Below, one piece after another: positions 24,201 through 35,722 of a stretch of DNA of 64,000 nucleotides. The notes under the pieces were generated by a model. The model saw only the letters and a list, made by a program, of their open reading frames with translations. It made no database searches and had not been told where the DNA came from. Made by a program: the position numbers and the translations under genes. Numbering within the stretch: position 1 is the stretch's first letter; each line of letters starts with the position of its first letter. Source of the DNA: Stichopus chloronotus (lineage: Eukaryota; Echinodermata; Holothuroidea; Aspidochirotida; Stichopodidae); NCBI GenBank assembly GCA_021234535.1, contig CM037843.1, positions 14,401,677-14,465,676 on the forward strand, read 5' to 3'.

Positions 24201-25935
24201 AAAGTGAATCTGCTGTTACGGTAAAACTACGATGAAAAACCGTGACGGAAGATGCAGGAGTACCTCCTTTCCAAGTAGACTAATCATCTGGCCAAAACTC
24301 AGCCTGCACTCCCTCCCTCCATACTTGAACACGTTGTTAAACGTTTTAGTGGTCAGTGTCCACGAGGATATGTTTAGCTTGACCAGAGGGGCCATTCCTT
24401 GGTTCTAAGTGCAGCAGAAGACTACAGATCTGCATTAGCATATGAGACCATTGAGGCCAATTCTGCAAACCTCGATGTTGTCTCGAGCCATCCATGATCT
24501 CTACTTTGGCTTGGTTGAGGATGCACATTGTAGCAATAACTGTCTGCTTCTCAATGAAGCGGACAGCTATTGCTCCCCCAGCTCCCCGTCTTAAAGTTGG
24601 CTACAGGAACTTTGACAGTATACATTCACTCCTTTTGCGCAACATTGGGGGCGGGCAACATGATTCAAATGATTCAATCAATTTGAATTTAAATTTGATG
24701 TATTCTTCTTACCACCATTCTGCAAAAGGAGTGAGATTTTTATATCCATGGAAGAAATTATCTTGTGTAAGTATCAATCGGAATTAAAGCTATGGTGGCA
24801 ATTACCATGGCCTCAAAAAGCTTCAAAAGTCTCGTTCCTAATTTGATACCGCTAGGCATGGGCCCTCAAATTGTCTCCTACAACTTAACATTTCAGAAGA
24901 CCTATAAAATCCTTCTACATCTTGTTTAATGCTCTAACAATACCTAACAATAGCTGCTTTCAAAGGTACATAAAGGTACATAAGGTACTTCAAACTTCCC
25001 AAACACCCTATCTCTTAGACTCACCGTGTAGGTTAGCTCCTATTCACAAATTATAAACCCTCCTTCCAGAAAAAAAAAATAAAAAAAATAAATGAACAAT
25101 TGTAACTTCCATGCTGCAACTGAAATTCAACTACATTTAATTATTGAGTCCCACAATCAACAGCTTTTACTCAATGTTTCTGTGTTAAACATGAGCAATT
25201 TTCCATTAATTTTCTGCTGGTGAAGCTCAGACCATCTTGAACAAATCTCGGTGGGACACCTCCGCTCGCCCTTTCAATGTTGGCCACAGGAATAAAGTTG
25301 ACAGTACATACATTCACTCCTTTTGTGCAACGTTGCGGCGGGTGACATTGGGAGGGGGATCGAGATTCCATTTATGATCACAACCGAGATTCAGTAAGAC
25401 GGTAGCAAATTGTCCCAACAGTTTTGTCCAAGATTGTAGATATGGTGACGTTAGCCAACGAATTACATATATGCTGTGAAATTGGAATCGCTGTGCCATG
25501 TGTGTTAATAAGGGTATCACAAGTTAAGACACATTCACATAAATATTTGATGACTCTGGACAAGTCTGATTGATGACTGTATACTTGGAGAGGGGGGGGG
25601 GTATGGATCTGTCATGGTCTTTTCAGTAGAAGAAATAATATTTGTACTTTAGATTTGCTCTTGAGACCCAAGAACTGTCTCTCCCCTCTACCCTCAATCT
25701 AACACTTTGCCCCGGGTTCCGCGAAAAAATCTACACACCTCAGGAGATACTTCAGTAATAGTTATTGTTCGTGGTGTGACAGAAGGTGCATCCAGTCTAC
25801 TTAGTTTTCTTCTTTTAACACTTTTTGTTTTGAGATTCTTTTTTGGCCTAGGACCAGTAAGTGGAATGTCCGTCTTTTAGTTCTATGAATTTGGTTTTCT
25901 GTTTCCGCTCCACACAGGAGGTACTCCTTTTGTGA
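3258..25935 (+). CDS. CMGC protein kinase, DYRK/HIPK-like, 3' part of gene (5' exons outside window)
   Basis: Seven exons join in phase: 3258-3323, 5438-5594, 9381-9470, 13550-13636, 16069-18204, 22605-22714 and 25918-25935 (stop TGA 25933-25935). The first encodes subdomain IX, LPFGTEVDLWSVGCILAE, the alpha-F helix region of CMGC kinases; the next continues ELFIGRPLF, closest by eye to HIPK/DYRK. The fourth encodes KRMTVQEAIQHPFL, the subdomain XI arginine and the end of the kinase fold. Subdomains I-VIII (glycine loop, VAIK, HRD, DFG) are not seen in 1-3257 and must lie upstream. The 5594 donor (GTACGA) was preferred over the nearby GTAATG at 5602 because only it keeps the kinase frame into the next exon. 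After the kinase domain comes a tail of about 710 residues, very rich in K and R, then an acidic C-terminus. The tail has several NLS-like clusters, so a nuclear kinase is likely (inference). Orthology to a named human gene is not claimed. Confidence 0.82.
3396..3563 (+). mobile_element. Short relative of the CAGGGTTCC MITE family
   Basis: It begins CAGTTCCTGCAGCC and ends GGTGAAACCCTG, with AGGTCATGAAATAGTCAGGG inside. It is about 170 bp, internally deleted compared with the 300-350 bp copies. Confidence 0.45.
4890..5170 (+). repeat. AGGTCA repeat family, about two degenerate units
   Basis: Pieces such as GGAGGTCAAAGTATG, CTTGTAAACACATCATCTC, ATGTCAAAGGTCAGTGGAGG (from 5067) and TCAACAGAGGTCAAAGTCTG recur in the family order. 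A 153-codon minus-strand open frame (4612-5073) overlaps and is treated as chance. Confidence 0.6.
7168..7232 (+). other. tRNA-like (SINE head or pseudo-tRNA) segment
   Basis: TCTGCGGTCTAGTTGTCG resembles an A box region, and GGGTTTGACTCC, about 40 bp later, resembles a B box (GGTTCGANTCC). No clean cloverleaf forms by eye and no 3' tail was traced, so it is at best a degraded tRNA-derived SINE. Confidence 0.2.
10895..11700 (+). repeat. AGGTCA repeat family, degenerate array
   Basis: A perfect DR1 (AGGTCAAAGGTCA) is at 10908-10920. Weaker units follow at about 150-bp steps, with GTCAGCAGATGTCAAAATC near 11070, AGTGGAGGTCAAATCATAC near 11230, GTCAGCAGAGGGCAAAAT near 11490 and GCAGAGGTCAAAAGTTC near 11665. 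They are interspersed with AATATCT(C/T)CAGA-type words typical of the unit. Confidence 0.6.
13974..14005 (+). repeat. Perfect 13-bp stem, 6-nt loop hairpin
   Basis: The arms TCAACACGCTCTG (13974-13986) and CAGAGCGTGTTGA (13993-14005) pair perfectly around CCTCGA. It lies in a locally GC-richer patch of a kinase-gene intron. It could be a structured RNA or a remnant of an inverted repeat; nothing identifies it further. Confidence 0.7.
14558..14857 (+). mobile_element. Relative of the CAGGGTTCC MITE family
   Basis: It begins CAGTTTCTGCATCCTGG and ends GGTGCAGGAACTCTG, with internal ATCATGGAAAGGTCATGAAA and GTCATGGAAAAGTCATGA. It has the same plan as the element at 46232 and lies in the intron before the large kinase exon. 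No clear target duplication remains. Confidence 0.5.
16069..18204 (+). CDS. Large tail exon of the kinase gene, with two frame breaks
   Basis: The exon runs from acceptor TTTCAG (ends 16068) to donor GTAAGT (18205). It encodes a hydrophilic, low-complexity tail dominated by K, R, S, E and Q, with basic clusters such as KKSKRNPKKKESIKRK and ERTKRRRSLKG. No known domain was recognised. The frame entering from the kinase domain stops at TGA 16506. Coding character then continues for 370 codons in a different frame until TGA 17618, while the original frame reopens after a TAG at 17541 and stays open to the donor. The first switch must lie between about 16463 and 16505, the second between about 17544 and 17617, where a run of six C sits at 17552-17557. 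A base missing at the first and an extra base at the second would restore one open frame of about 712 codons. The two changes cancel, so the donor phase still fits the next exon. Indel errors in the assembly are the simplest cause; a decaying allele is the alternative. Confidence 0.75.
18418..18650 (-). repeat. 230-bp dispersed repeat, copy 1
   Basis: Read on the minus strand: TTGAACCTGGGAGGGAAATC, then ATTCTATTGCAATTTGCTGT, then ACGACCTCAGCTGC, then CAATCCCATGCC. The same order, with about three-quarters identity by eye, is found on the plus strand at 51769-51991. It contains no coding sequence. Confidence 0.6.
20177..20309 (+). repeat. CTAC tetranucleotide microsatellite
   Basis: Runs of CTAC with interruptions, purest at about 20250-20300. 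It is in a kinase-gene intron. Confidence 0.95.
22605..22714 (+). CDS. Penultimate kinase-gene exon, acidic C-terminal segment
   Basis: Joined in phase 1 to the large exon, it reads KVAVLRKNAKLLGITKLQ and then an acidic run ending PEEEED, before donor GTAAGT at 22715. The acceptor used is the TAG ending at 22604. A stronger-looking acceptor, CACCAG, ends at 22596, but using it gives a stop codon after two residues. The final exon adds only EVLLL and a stop. The open frame and acidic composition support the TAG acceptor; the choice is not certain. Confidence 0.5.
22715..25917 (+). other. Last kinase-gene intron
   Basis: It is AT-rich, with T-rich tracts (23700-23930), poly-A (about 25070-25090) and two related copies of a short repeat at 24596-24655 and 25279-25343. 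No exon is recognised. Confidence 0.5.
24596..25343 (+). repeat. Two related 60-bp repeat copies in the last kinase intron
   Basis: 24596-24655 and 25279-25343 share GTTGGCYACAGGAA, then GACAGTAYATACATTCACTC, then CTTTTGYGCAACRTTG. They are direct repeats 683 bp apart. The intervening sequence is unrelated. Confidence 0.6.
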
Positions 25936-26760
25936 CAGTGTCGAAAGTAGCAAGCTGAAGTTGGTGCTTCATCCCTTCCTGGATTTGATACGACGACCGA
26001 CGTTTGCTTTACATCATGTATCTGCAGACGTGAATGTTTGTAACACTAAAACTAAATATAAACGCAGCATGACGTGCTATTAGAATTGACATTCCGTGAA
26101 GCAAGAACGGATAGAACTCATCGTTTATGGTGTCGGAAGAGGACCTCAAACTCGGGGGAATAATGTTTAGAAGAGTCGTTCAATGGACCAAGAATCATTG
26201 ACAGTAACATTAATGAAGTTAAACAGCAATCCATGCAAGCAGAACAAGCACATCCAAACTGCGTAAATGTTAAAGTTGGTTATAAGAGTGTGCACGTCTG
26301 GGGAATTTTAAGTTAAATATACTGTATATCACATTTCAAAAGTGACCTGTCCAAAGTACAGGTTTTTTACGTGAACGTTTATATTTTTCTACCACATTGA
26401 ACTGAAGGCTGTTTTTTATTGTCAACATGGGCCTTGATGCAGGTAGTGAAATTAGTTATTATATTCCATAAAATTATTTGATATGTATTGCGTGTCATTG
26501 CATTAAATTTAAATTGTATGGTAGAGTGTATATGTTGCATTGTAATTTAAATTGTATCATATTTAAATGATGTTAACGTTTGTTCATTTCAACGAATTTG
26601 TAAACCCGCCAAGCATTCTTTCATATTCATATTCACTATCACTGCGACAGTGTATAAGTTCCAAGTGTTGCATTAAGCTAATGTGATATGTAGTGGTCAT
26701 TGTCTCCTTACACTTGCTGTAAAAGATTTGCATTTTATTAAAGAGAGACCACATTTTCAA
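25936..26760 (+). other. Probable 3' UTR of the kinase gene
   Basis: Non-coding AT-rich sequence after the stop at 25933-25935. ATTAAA-type polyadenylation signals occur near 26500 and at 26737-26742. No open frame of note is present. The end is a guess from the last ATTAAA. Confidence 0.4.
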
Positions 26761-26915
26761 GATGTAAGCTATTGCAGCAAAAGCCTAAGCAAGTGGAGCT
26801 GAAGCGAATAGTTAAGTTTGATAATATGTATGAGAATACATTTTGATATTACAAGTAAGAAAGGAACAATATCACTTGTAAAATTCCTATGACCTCGAAC
26901 GGAAAAAACTTTTTC

Positions 26916-26972
26916 AGGCCTTGAAATAATTTTCCAAAGTTTAGTGACTTTTCCATGACTGCAGGAACCCTG
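26916..26972 (+). mobile_element. Terminal fragment of the CAGGGTTCC MITE family
   Basis: TTGAAATAATTTTCCAAAGT, then TGACTTTTCCATGACTGCAG, then GAACCCTG, matches the right-hand end of the element at 46232-46585. Confidence 0.45.
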
Positions 26973-29539
26973 TTTTAAGTTTTTGTATGTAAAGACTTCA
27001 CTGTAGTAGTTTTCTGTGCAGCTATCTCAAAGTGAACCGTGATTACATAACCCTGCACAAATAAGTAGGATATGACTTAAAGCTGGAATATGAGCTGAAA
27101 ATTTGTCATATTCCCCAGTGAAAGCCAAATTTTGTGGAATACCCTATAGCCAATACCCACTAGACAAGAAAAAAAGACTATTGTTAAATTTCAGTTTGAT
27201 TTTGTGACAGGTGATCTTTCCCCCTAGAAACACTAATGAAGAACAAAGGCAGATGACCAGGCTGCAGGTAGTTGTCTGCAGCAGACTTCATATTCCAGCT
27301 TTTATAGCAGAACTTCTTACTGTGAAAGAAAAAAATGAAGATCAACGAATACCCAGTTTGAATTGTGAAATCTTTGCGGAAGCTAGATGGACACACACTT
27401 GAGAAAAACACTTGAGATCTAATACTATTTTCTGTCAACTGCAAGGATTCTCTTGCGGAATCTACAAAATTAGGTCCGTCTTTACTTCTTGCTCATAATC
27501 TTTTGCAAGACAGTTTTTTTGCTTACTTGGAACGAGGACTGCCCCAAAGAGCGTGGAAATGTTTTCTCCCAACTGCTGGTTGTGCTGCACAGCCAGATTG
27601 GTGCTAAAATGTCTGCCTTGCTTCTAGCGTTGCTTATGAGGGTCTTTGTTGTTGACAAAAGGAATAAAACCGCTAGTTTTTCAGTGGCTCTGGTTTCAGG
27701 GATTAATTTCGAGTCACGGGGGTTGGAGCTCTGTCCCTTGCCTTGCATTTGTGCTCTTTTATGAAATACATTACCTCCATGTCAAATTTTCTATGAATGT
27801 AATATTGACGTGATACAGTTTAAATTTAGTGAAGCAAAGGAGTGCTAACTGTACAAGAACAGAAAATACCATAAAGCAAACCTCTGTGTTCATATTTGTG
27901 TTTTCTTGTTTTGGGGTGCAGAATTTTCAGGTCCATAAAACTGAAGTTCATACACTGGTCTTGAAATCACTGTTTGCTGTCAGTTGTACCGCACAGCAGC
28001 ATCCTGTGACGTTGTTTGGATGCAGATGCTCCGAGTTCTTCGACATCTCACATGAAGTACCTCCCAATTGAAGCGGCACATTGAGTCGATATTGATGAGT
28101 TTGTGAAGATTTTGAAGACTACAATCACATGAAAACACTCATAATTAGCATGAGACAAGTTTCACGTCCAATACCAGACCCAGTTTTTTTTCATAGTGCT
28201 GTCTCTCTTCACATGAGTGAGTACTAGTGTGAAAAGTGTCTGGTCACAAAATTTCAAAAACCAAATTGAACTCAACGTACCCCTTTAATACGTCATCGTC
28301 CAACAGGCTTTGTAATGTGTTCCAGAAACTATGTAAATGTCCAGATGTTATGATCAATCTGTTGAAAAGAGGTTGGGCCTCTAGATGATGGATCTACAAC
28401 ATTTTGGGGCTTTGTGCCAGAAATCTCAAACATTGAAGAAAAACAGAAATTGGGACTCACAAAACACTGCCCCTTTATTGGGAAAAATATCGATTCTTCT
28501 CAGAATGCTCTTGAATTGTTCCTCGATCCAATGTCATTTTGACAGCCATCTGAAAATTATCAAATCCTGATCCGGGCCACATCTTTTTGGACATTGCAGA
28601 TGCTTCTGGCCATATGAAGTGGTCAAGATTTCCTGTTGCTTTCTACATCGTTGCCAGAGCAGATTATGTAATGCTTGTACTGTACTAGAGAGGCCTGTAC
28701 ATCAACGATTGACTTTGATATCGTTACTTGTCACCCGATCAAGGACGGTTTGATAAATCATGAATGAGAAATCACAACTTTATCGAAAATGGAAGCAATA
28801 TTATTGTTTACAACCTCAATAAAAGAAAGGTGACATGTGAGGCCCTTCACTATGAAGGAAAAAGTACCAGCAGGAAATGGAGGTGAAAGGTAATTGTAAC
28901 AAGTCATGTGACCTTTGAAAGTGTGGGGTGGGAAAAATCAATTCTATTCACCCAATTATCATTTTAATACAGCTTGTCCCATCGCTGAGGTATCATATGC
29001 TGAAAGATACTGATTTAATTTGAAACAGTCAATTGTGCAATATTTTATGACATCCTTCTTGTACAACTCACATTACCTGCTTTTGTTTTTTCTTAAATTA
29101 AAATGTTTGATATAACCTTCAAAAGTTTACTATTTTCTTGCATAGCATGTTGTATGGAGAGAGCTTGTATAGCCAAGTCATCCCATAACAGTGAGACTGC
29201 GGTGATGTTTCATCACAAGGTGAAATGGCTTTCGAAAAGACAAAGGAAAACAAAGAAAGTAAGTGTACAAGAATGACATCACAAGTTATTGTGCAATCTA
29301 CCATTAACATCCGCGTGAATAAACGTCATTTGTTTTTAAATCTCTGTCTTTACGTACATTTTAAATGAGAGGAGCATTGATTCAGCTGTTATAACCTGAA
29401 CAGTTCTTCCCATGTACAAGATAAATCTCAAAAGTCGTGAAACATGCTATCTGTCATTTAAAAGAAAATGTTTGAATTCCCATGTGACAGTTTTCGTAAG
29501 ACAATAGCAGGTTTGCATAATGAGTAACATCCTCCCCTG

Positions 29540-29785
29540 CAAGCTGTGGGACCAATAACAGGGGCTTAGCAACACCCTGCATCCAAGCTGGTAGTTCACA
29601 AATGATCAATCGCAGGACCTGACAATTTGCCTGGAATAAGAGCCCGTAGTTCAGAATGGACCAATCAGAGGATTTGGCAATTTACCTTACATCGAAGATG
29701 GTACTTCAGTAGGGACCAAACACGGTGCTGGGCAATTTCCCTGCATTAAAGTTCGCAATTCACGACGGACCAATCACAGGCCCTG
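29540..29785 (+). repeat. Degenerate 55-bp minisatellite containing CCAAT boxes
   Basis: About 4.5 copies. Anchor words are GACCAATAACAGG (29550), GATCAATCGCAGG (29604), GACCAATCAGAGG (29659), GACCAAACACGG (29714) and GACCAATCACAGG (29768), spaced 54-55 bp. Each is followed by a GGCAATTT(C/A)CC-type block and GTAGTTCA. Confidence 0.75.
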
Positions 29786-30228
29786 TTTGAAACTCGGTTG
29801 AATTGATCACTTCCTCGCTGTACCTTTGTTGCTTTTGCCAGTTGTGGCTGATGCCGTTCTTGTTCATACCACCTCTTGCAGGGTCCTGCTGCAATTTTGA
29901 AATGCACCTGTTCATTGATCCTGTCTCCCCGTACTAACCCCTTCTCCCAAACCACATTTGCAGCCAAGGTGATTTTCTTAAAACACACAATTTCTTAAAT
30001 ACAAAGTTGACTCTCGAAAGAAGAAATACACCGTTGTCTGTGAGTTGACCATCTCGTTGTTTAGCATCATGATTTACTCCCATCCACACATGGTCAAATG
30101 ATGCATGAAAAGGACCATGACTTCAACTACTTGATATTTTTTTTCGATTTGCTTGAGAATAGTAGATTTCTGTTCCTCTATACTGGCTATGAGGCACAAA
30201 TGTTGAAGTATAATTTTGGACTATTTAA

Positions 30229-30793
30229 TTTATTAATTTAAGGATAATTTTGGTCAAGTACCAGTCATAGATCAACTCCCTCGATAAAACTGAGTGCAAT
30301 AGAAAAAGCAATCCCTTTGGGCGGGTAGCAATGAAGTTCAGACAACATCGACCCCTTGTTGAAATCTTCACTCTGTAAAATTTTAATCTCCATCTGCAGA
30401 GCAATATATTACGAAAGGATTTAAGTCCGTGGGAAGTCTTTGGGTAGAAAATAATTTGAAAAGATATGTCATTATAATACAGAAAATACCACTGGTAACT
30501 TTGCTTGGCCACCTCCCAAAAATGTCCTTGAGTCTATACTTAAGTAATACACCACACTATATGAGTGTATGATACTCAGGTAAGTTTTGTGCCATTGTGC
30601 TATCGATGCACCACTGTAGGGGACAATGACATTTATCACTGACAGTTCATCCCACAAGGACTTTTCACTGGCGCAAACCATCGCACGTCCGTTGGTCTCG
30701 TCCCTTCGAGGTTCTGTTGCAACAGGGTCATCCTGAACATCCAACACAACCTTAGTGAATCCTATTGTCTGATTACTGGTTGCTTTTACGTTG
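30229..30793 (-). other. WDHD1: Probable 3' UTR of WDHD1 with AATAAA signal
   Basis: Non-coding sequence follows the WDHD1 stop on the minus strand. An AATAAA hexamer lies at 30229-30234 (TTTATT on the plus strand), about 560 nt past the stop. The kinase gene points toward it, so the two genes are convergent with about 3.5 kb between their inferred ends. Confidence 0.45.
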
Positions 30794-33700
30794 TCACTCT
30801 CTCGCAAAGCTGGCCAATTTGCTCATGGTGGATTTGTTTAAATTGGACCCAGTCTTTGCAAACACATTTTTGGATTTCAATTTCTTTGCATTGTTATTCT
30901 CCTTGTTTTCGTTGTCTTCCCATTTCCTTTTCTTCTCTGTCGCAGCTGTCGTGGCTGTCGTTGCGTCTGGTTTCTTAGCATCTTCTTTCTCCTCCGTCTC
31001 TTTGCTCTCTTGGTTGTTGGCTTTGTCAGTCCATACCTATTGAACAGAGTGATATTTTCTATGTAGGTGTGAAATTGCTTAAGCAAAGAGGAAACAATTT
31101 ATTTGGTTTTATGAAATTTTTTTGGCAATTTCCAGGGAAAGATTGCTATTGTTAGTTGCCCAATGGTATGTGCAGTGTACACCACCAACGTAGAAGTTCC
31201 TATTCACCACTTTCAGTAGTTCACAGATTTTAGTAGTTCACAGATTTTAGTAACCTTTCATTGGTACCTCGTCCATGGTAACTTCCACGTGGACAATTGT
31301 TTTATATGGGTGCCTATTTTATTGTAGTTTAGGTCTTCCTATATGAAGAAATCAATTGGAATGAATTCACTCGGCTTTTATTTTTCCAACAACTTTCTTT
31401 GTCCATGTGATAGCTTAGCAACAGCTATTGAATTAAAATCAGAGACCAAAATGCCACAAAGTTAGTCCCTTCAAAAAAAAAAAGAAAGAATAACTGGTGT
31501 AATAAAATTTCAAATATATCTCTACCAGTCCTTCCTTCCTTAAAGAAAATCATACTGTCTACCTTAGTCAAATGGTACCTTAATTCACAAGAATCGATTG
31601 TATTCACTGCAGCATAGGCACCCTGGGTAAGTTGTAAATACAAAATAAATAATGCCCCCCCTTCCCACTACAGTCTGTTGCACTTGATCATCTGCACCCC
31701 TTCATGTCCTTCCACTCATACACATTGCAAAGAAAAACAGCACTTTACCGTACTACCTGAATTCATACAAAGGTGTTTCATGACTGACTGTACCTGCTTG
31801 GACTCGGCGTCCATCTCCCTCCACTGTTTGATCGCCAGTTTAAATATTTCTGTTTGGGATTCCGCCGCCGGTTGCTCTGATGCGATGGTTTCTTTGTTCT
31901 CTTCAAACCACAATTGGAAGGGTGACATAGATCTGTTTACAGAAAGAGTTTTATTGAAGCCTTTTTCACTCCCTTTATGTACATCAAAAACTGCTCTGTT
32001 AAAATTGGAAGTTCGATCGTTAAGACATGGTTACGTTGATCCTCGTGTGCTTAACCTTTTGGTTTAGCTACATCTCTTCCCACAAAAACACTAAGCCAAC
32101 AAAATTTTTAAAGCTATGTTAACTGTGATATTCTTTATATAAAATTAATATTTTCAATATTAAATTTGACGTTCTTATCAAAAACAGTCAAGCTGAAAGT
32201 TATGGCTAAGTGAACATAATACTTTTACCCTGAACAGCAGAAACAGCAAATGAATTTGTGAAGTACAGGTAATGACATTTCAACATAAGGGTTCACAACT
32301 TGAAACAAAAGTGAAAAAGAGTTTTAAGAACACAAAAGAATGAACCATTTGATTATGGTAGACTTGACTGTCAGTGGTATCTATCCATGGTCAGTTTATG
32401 GTATCAACATATCACTGAATGCATTCACTGATCCCGGCCCATAGTCAGATTGGATTCCTGGGGGGGGGCAAGAATAAAGAAGCAAGGGAAAATGGTAATA
32501 GGGGGAATAAAAGTAGGAGGTGGACCCATTGGTACAGGTGACAATCTTAATAATTTGTCCACCCTAGAAATTATGAAGGGGGGGGGGGTGAATTTTCAAG
32601 GGGGCAGTATCCTGCCCTGACCCCATAGACTATGGGCCTTTACTCATCCTGTAAGCAAGGGAACAGAAATTAAAATTACAAAAGCACTGGGTGGAGGAAG
32701 AGAAAGTCCTCCAGATTCATCAATGATAACAGCTGTAATGATGACATATGTCAAAATATGAACAGAACGGTGTCTGAGGTTTAATGGGCAAAGTATGACA
32801 TAAAAATAAATGATTTTGAGCTTACTTTTGTGGGTTATCCTTCGATTCAACTTTTGGAACTTCGGACTGTTTCTCCTGTCTCTTGCTGTTCATCGATGAT
32901 AAAGTCATTTGGGATGTTTTGGTTCCCTTTGAGGATGATGGAGATGTTTTATCTGACAGAAGACCAAAATATCCAAAACATAGACCAGTTGATAACAAAT
33001 TCTTGTAAAAGACCATTATAAACCGTTATGAACTTTCAAACAGCAGTTTGGTTGATATTCTCCTTTTATATTACCTTTATTCATGATTGGATGCTTTTAA
33101 TTACATCAACTTTAGTTCACTGTTGACAGGAAACTGCTTGTCTTCAATAATTCATTGAATTCCTATCACTATCCACTGAATAGCAAATTTGTTTCTCTGG
33201 TGCATTTGTAAATTACAACCAAGTTATCTGGTTGCTGATGAATTTTGGAAGGGAAGCTTTGATATGAAGAAAAGAGTTTCTCATTCCAGATGTGTGACTG
33301 AAAAGGTAGTTGTAATGACATAAGTTATCACCTTTGAAAAAAAAAAAAAAAATATTTCCAGAGGCCCTTCAGGGACAAATGATTCAACATAGAGTCACTG
33401 TGACCATCCTTGCTAGCGAAAACCAAAAAGAAATTTGATCGGTGAATATTTTTTGGGGAGCCTCAGCAGTACTCAAAGGGTTTGACCTAAGCAAAGATAA
33501 TCTACAGGCTCGTTAAATATCTGATAAATTTCACTCCGGTTCAGAAATCTCAATGCAGTAAAGGAATGTTGACCAAAAAAGTGACATGGAAAGATGTCGT
33601 CTAAACGAACATTCTGATCAATCATTTCAATTTCCACTATAAGAGCAAGTACGACGAGATGTGGAAAGTTTCGACCGGCAGGCTACATTTTGCGCTCAAA

Positions 33701-35722
33701 GACGATCCCCATTTAAAAGTTTTACAATGGTTGCAGTGAAGTACCAGAAAGATGATGTACCAAAGGTTTTTGCGGTACCTACATGAAGTTTACCCTGAGT
33801 GTCCACAGGAATATGATTTTTGTATTAAAAGTTAGGTCTGCTGTACATCACTAATCACCCTGTTCATTCCGTTCATTCATCTGCTTTGGAATACTAATAT
33901 GTCAGCATCAGGGCAAAAAGTACCTTGGGTTTATTTAGTGTCGAAAATTTGGAGTGATGGAACAGAGATTGTTGGACTCCTTTACAAAGGTCTTTATTTC
34001 ACAAGAATTTCACGGCTCTGAGTCAATTAATTCTGTGCAAGCCCCTGCTGCTAGTTGTGCAATACACAGGATTCTACCAGGAATGGACGCTTGCCAACTG
34101 GCGTGAAGAGACTATCAGACTATAGGCTGGCACGAAATTCAATGGAAATTCTGTAGTAGATGTTGCAAAATTTCATGAAAATATTCATTACTGCAAAATT
34201 AGGCTCAGAAAAAGAAAAAAAAAGTTTTTTGCAATCTCAGCGTATTCTAACTCAAAAAAAAAAAAGAAATAAAGGTTGTCCTCTTCACCCTTAGACCCCT
34301 CCCCAGGACTTGATAGTGTTCATACTACAATGGGAAAATCTTACAGCCAGAATCCTCTAGCTAGAGCCCTGGCCATAAAAAGCTGAGAAGTTCTGGAGAT
34401 GTTTGGTAGATTCAGCATGGGATGGAAATATTGATGTTTGGTTGGTTCAGGATGGGAGAAAATATTTTTTTAAAATTTGCTGACACAGGAGAAGAGCCAA
34501 GCAACATGTACCTTTCTTTTTAAGCTTTTGTCCATCTTTGCTGCTGCTCTGTCGCTTCTTCATGTTGTCAAAGACGTTGCTCCCTCCGAGGATCTCAGAA
34601 TGGTCCGGTTCCTTGGTGGCTTCACCAGAAGAGGAAGACTTCTTAAACGGGTTTCGCTTCTCGCTGCTGACTGGTGTTAGTGGGAGGAGGGAGGGCTCTG
34701 GAAGGAAATCGATACCATCTCCTCAATTTACCTTCTTGAAATAAGTTTTGGACAGACGATAGTGTTTGACACGATCAGTATTCATAGGCAGTTTGGAGGC
34801 TTCATTTACCTCAGAGGATTCATATGCTAATGTCTTATGTCATACTTAATGAATTTAAATGTCCTAGTATTTGAGAAATTTATATTATAATCATGTAATA
34901 ATTGATGGATTACATTACAGTTTGACCCTATTATTGAACTTCTTGATATTGTCACAACAAGTTTTCTTCATGAAAAAAAAATGCAATGATGGCACGTGGG
35001 ATTTAATTCCCAACCAAACTAAAAAAAAAAGGCTGTCATGTTTTGCACAATCTCTTGGTGACAGACTGTTGGTAAAAGTTAAACTGAAAAACATAACTTT
35101 GGAAAGGTTCACATGCTTTAACATCTAACATTAACATGGCTTCAGTCAATATTGATGCACAAACAGTAACGTTTTGAAGGCGCTGCTGAATTCAGAATTA
35201 CCGTGGGGAACTAAATGCCACGTACTTTCACTGGTGAATAGCTATTAAATTGGCAGTACAGAACGTTTGATTGAAATGTTGGGAATTGTGGAAATTCAAG
35301 GAGTATACGGTAAATAGAAAAGAGATGGCCACAGGCTGATACGTTTAAATGAAATGCCAAACAGTTTGGCAAGTGTTTACTGTGTGCTGGTAAATGACGA
35401 ATGATGTTGGCATCTCTTGGACTACAAATACGAAGTTTTGATAGCCACACATCTCTCACTGTATGCTGATCATTTTACAGAATGGGTTCAAAGGTCGCCA
35501 ATCATCTGCTCCAGCTTTTGACTGCCTTGACGGTTGGTTGTGCGCATATATATCTTGACCTTACTCTGTTTGGACTTCATGACCAGAGGTCTGTGCTTTG
35601 GTGGAATGGGTTTCATCTCTGGCATCTCGTGGGAATCATCATCATTATCTCCATCATCATCATCATCTGCCTCTTCTTCTTCCTCCTCATCTAGTTCCTC
35701 CTCTACAACATTCCTGTCTCTT
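30794..35722 (-). CDS. WDHD1: WDHD1 exons 19-23: acidic stretch, basic linker and HMG box
   Basis: Exon 19 encodes a strongly acidic run (EEEEEEADDDDDGDNDDD) built from GAT/GAG repeats. Exon 20 has EKRNPFKKSSSS and NVFDNMKK, matching the vertebrate linker RVNPFK...ILDNM; exon 21 is Ser/Lys-rich. Exon 22 (31794-31932) carries the HMG-box core MSPFQLWFEENKETIASEQP, through FKLAIKQWREMDAESKQ, and exon 23 begins VWTDKA, the end of that box. Exon 23 finishes with a KRKWEDNENKENN basic segment and NKSTMSKLASFARE before TGA, comparable with the human end STNQKLSAFAFKQE. In WDHD1 the HMG box binds DNA. Confidence 0.92.

Larger units (their letters stand above)
26761..30228. other. Non-coding interval between convergent genes
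   Basis: It has the end of a MITE-like element (about 26916-26972), a pair of opposite-strand open frames around 27482-27764 that resemble nothing known, and a CCAAT-containing minisatellite (29540-29785). No convincing gene was seen. Confidence 0.5.

Noticed and set aside
27482..27764. Opposite-strand open frames of about 90 codons
   Set aside because: No splice context, no homology recognised, and ordinary length for chance; kept only as a remark on the interval.
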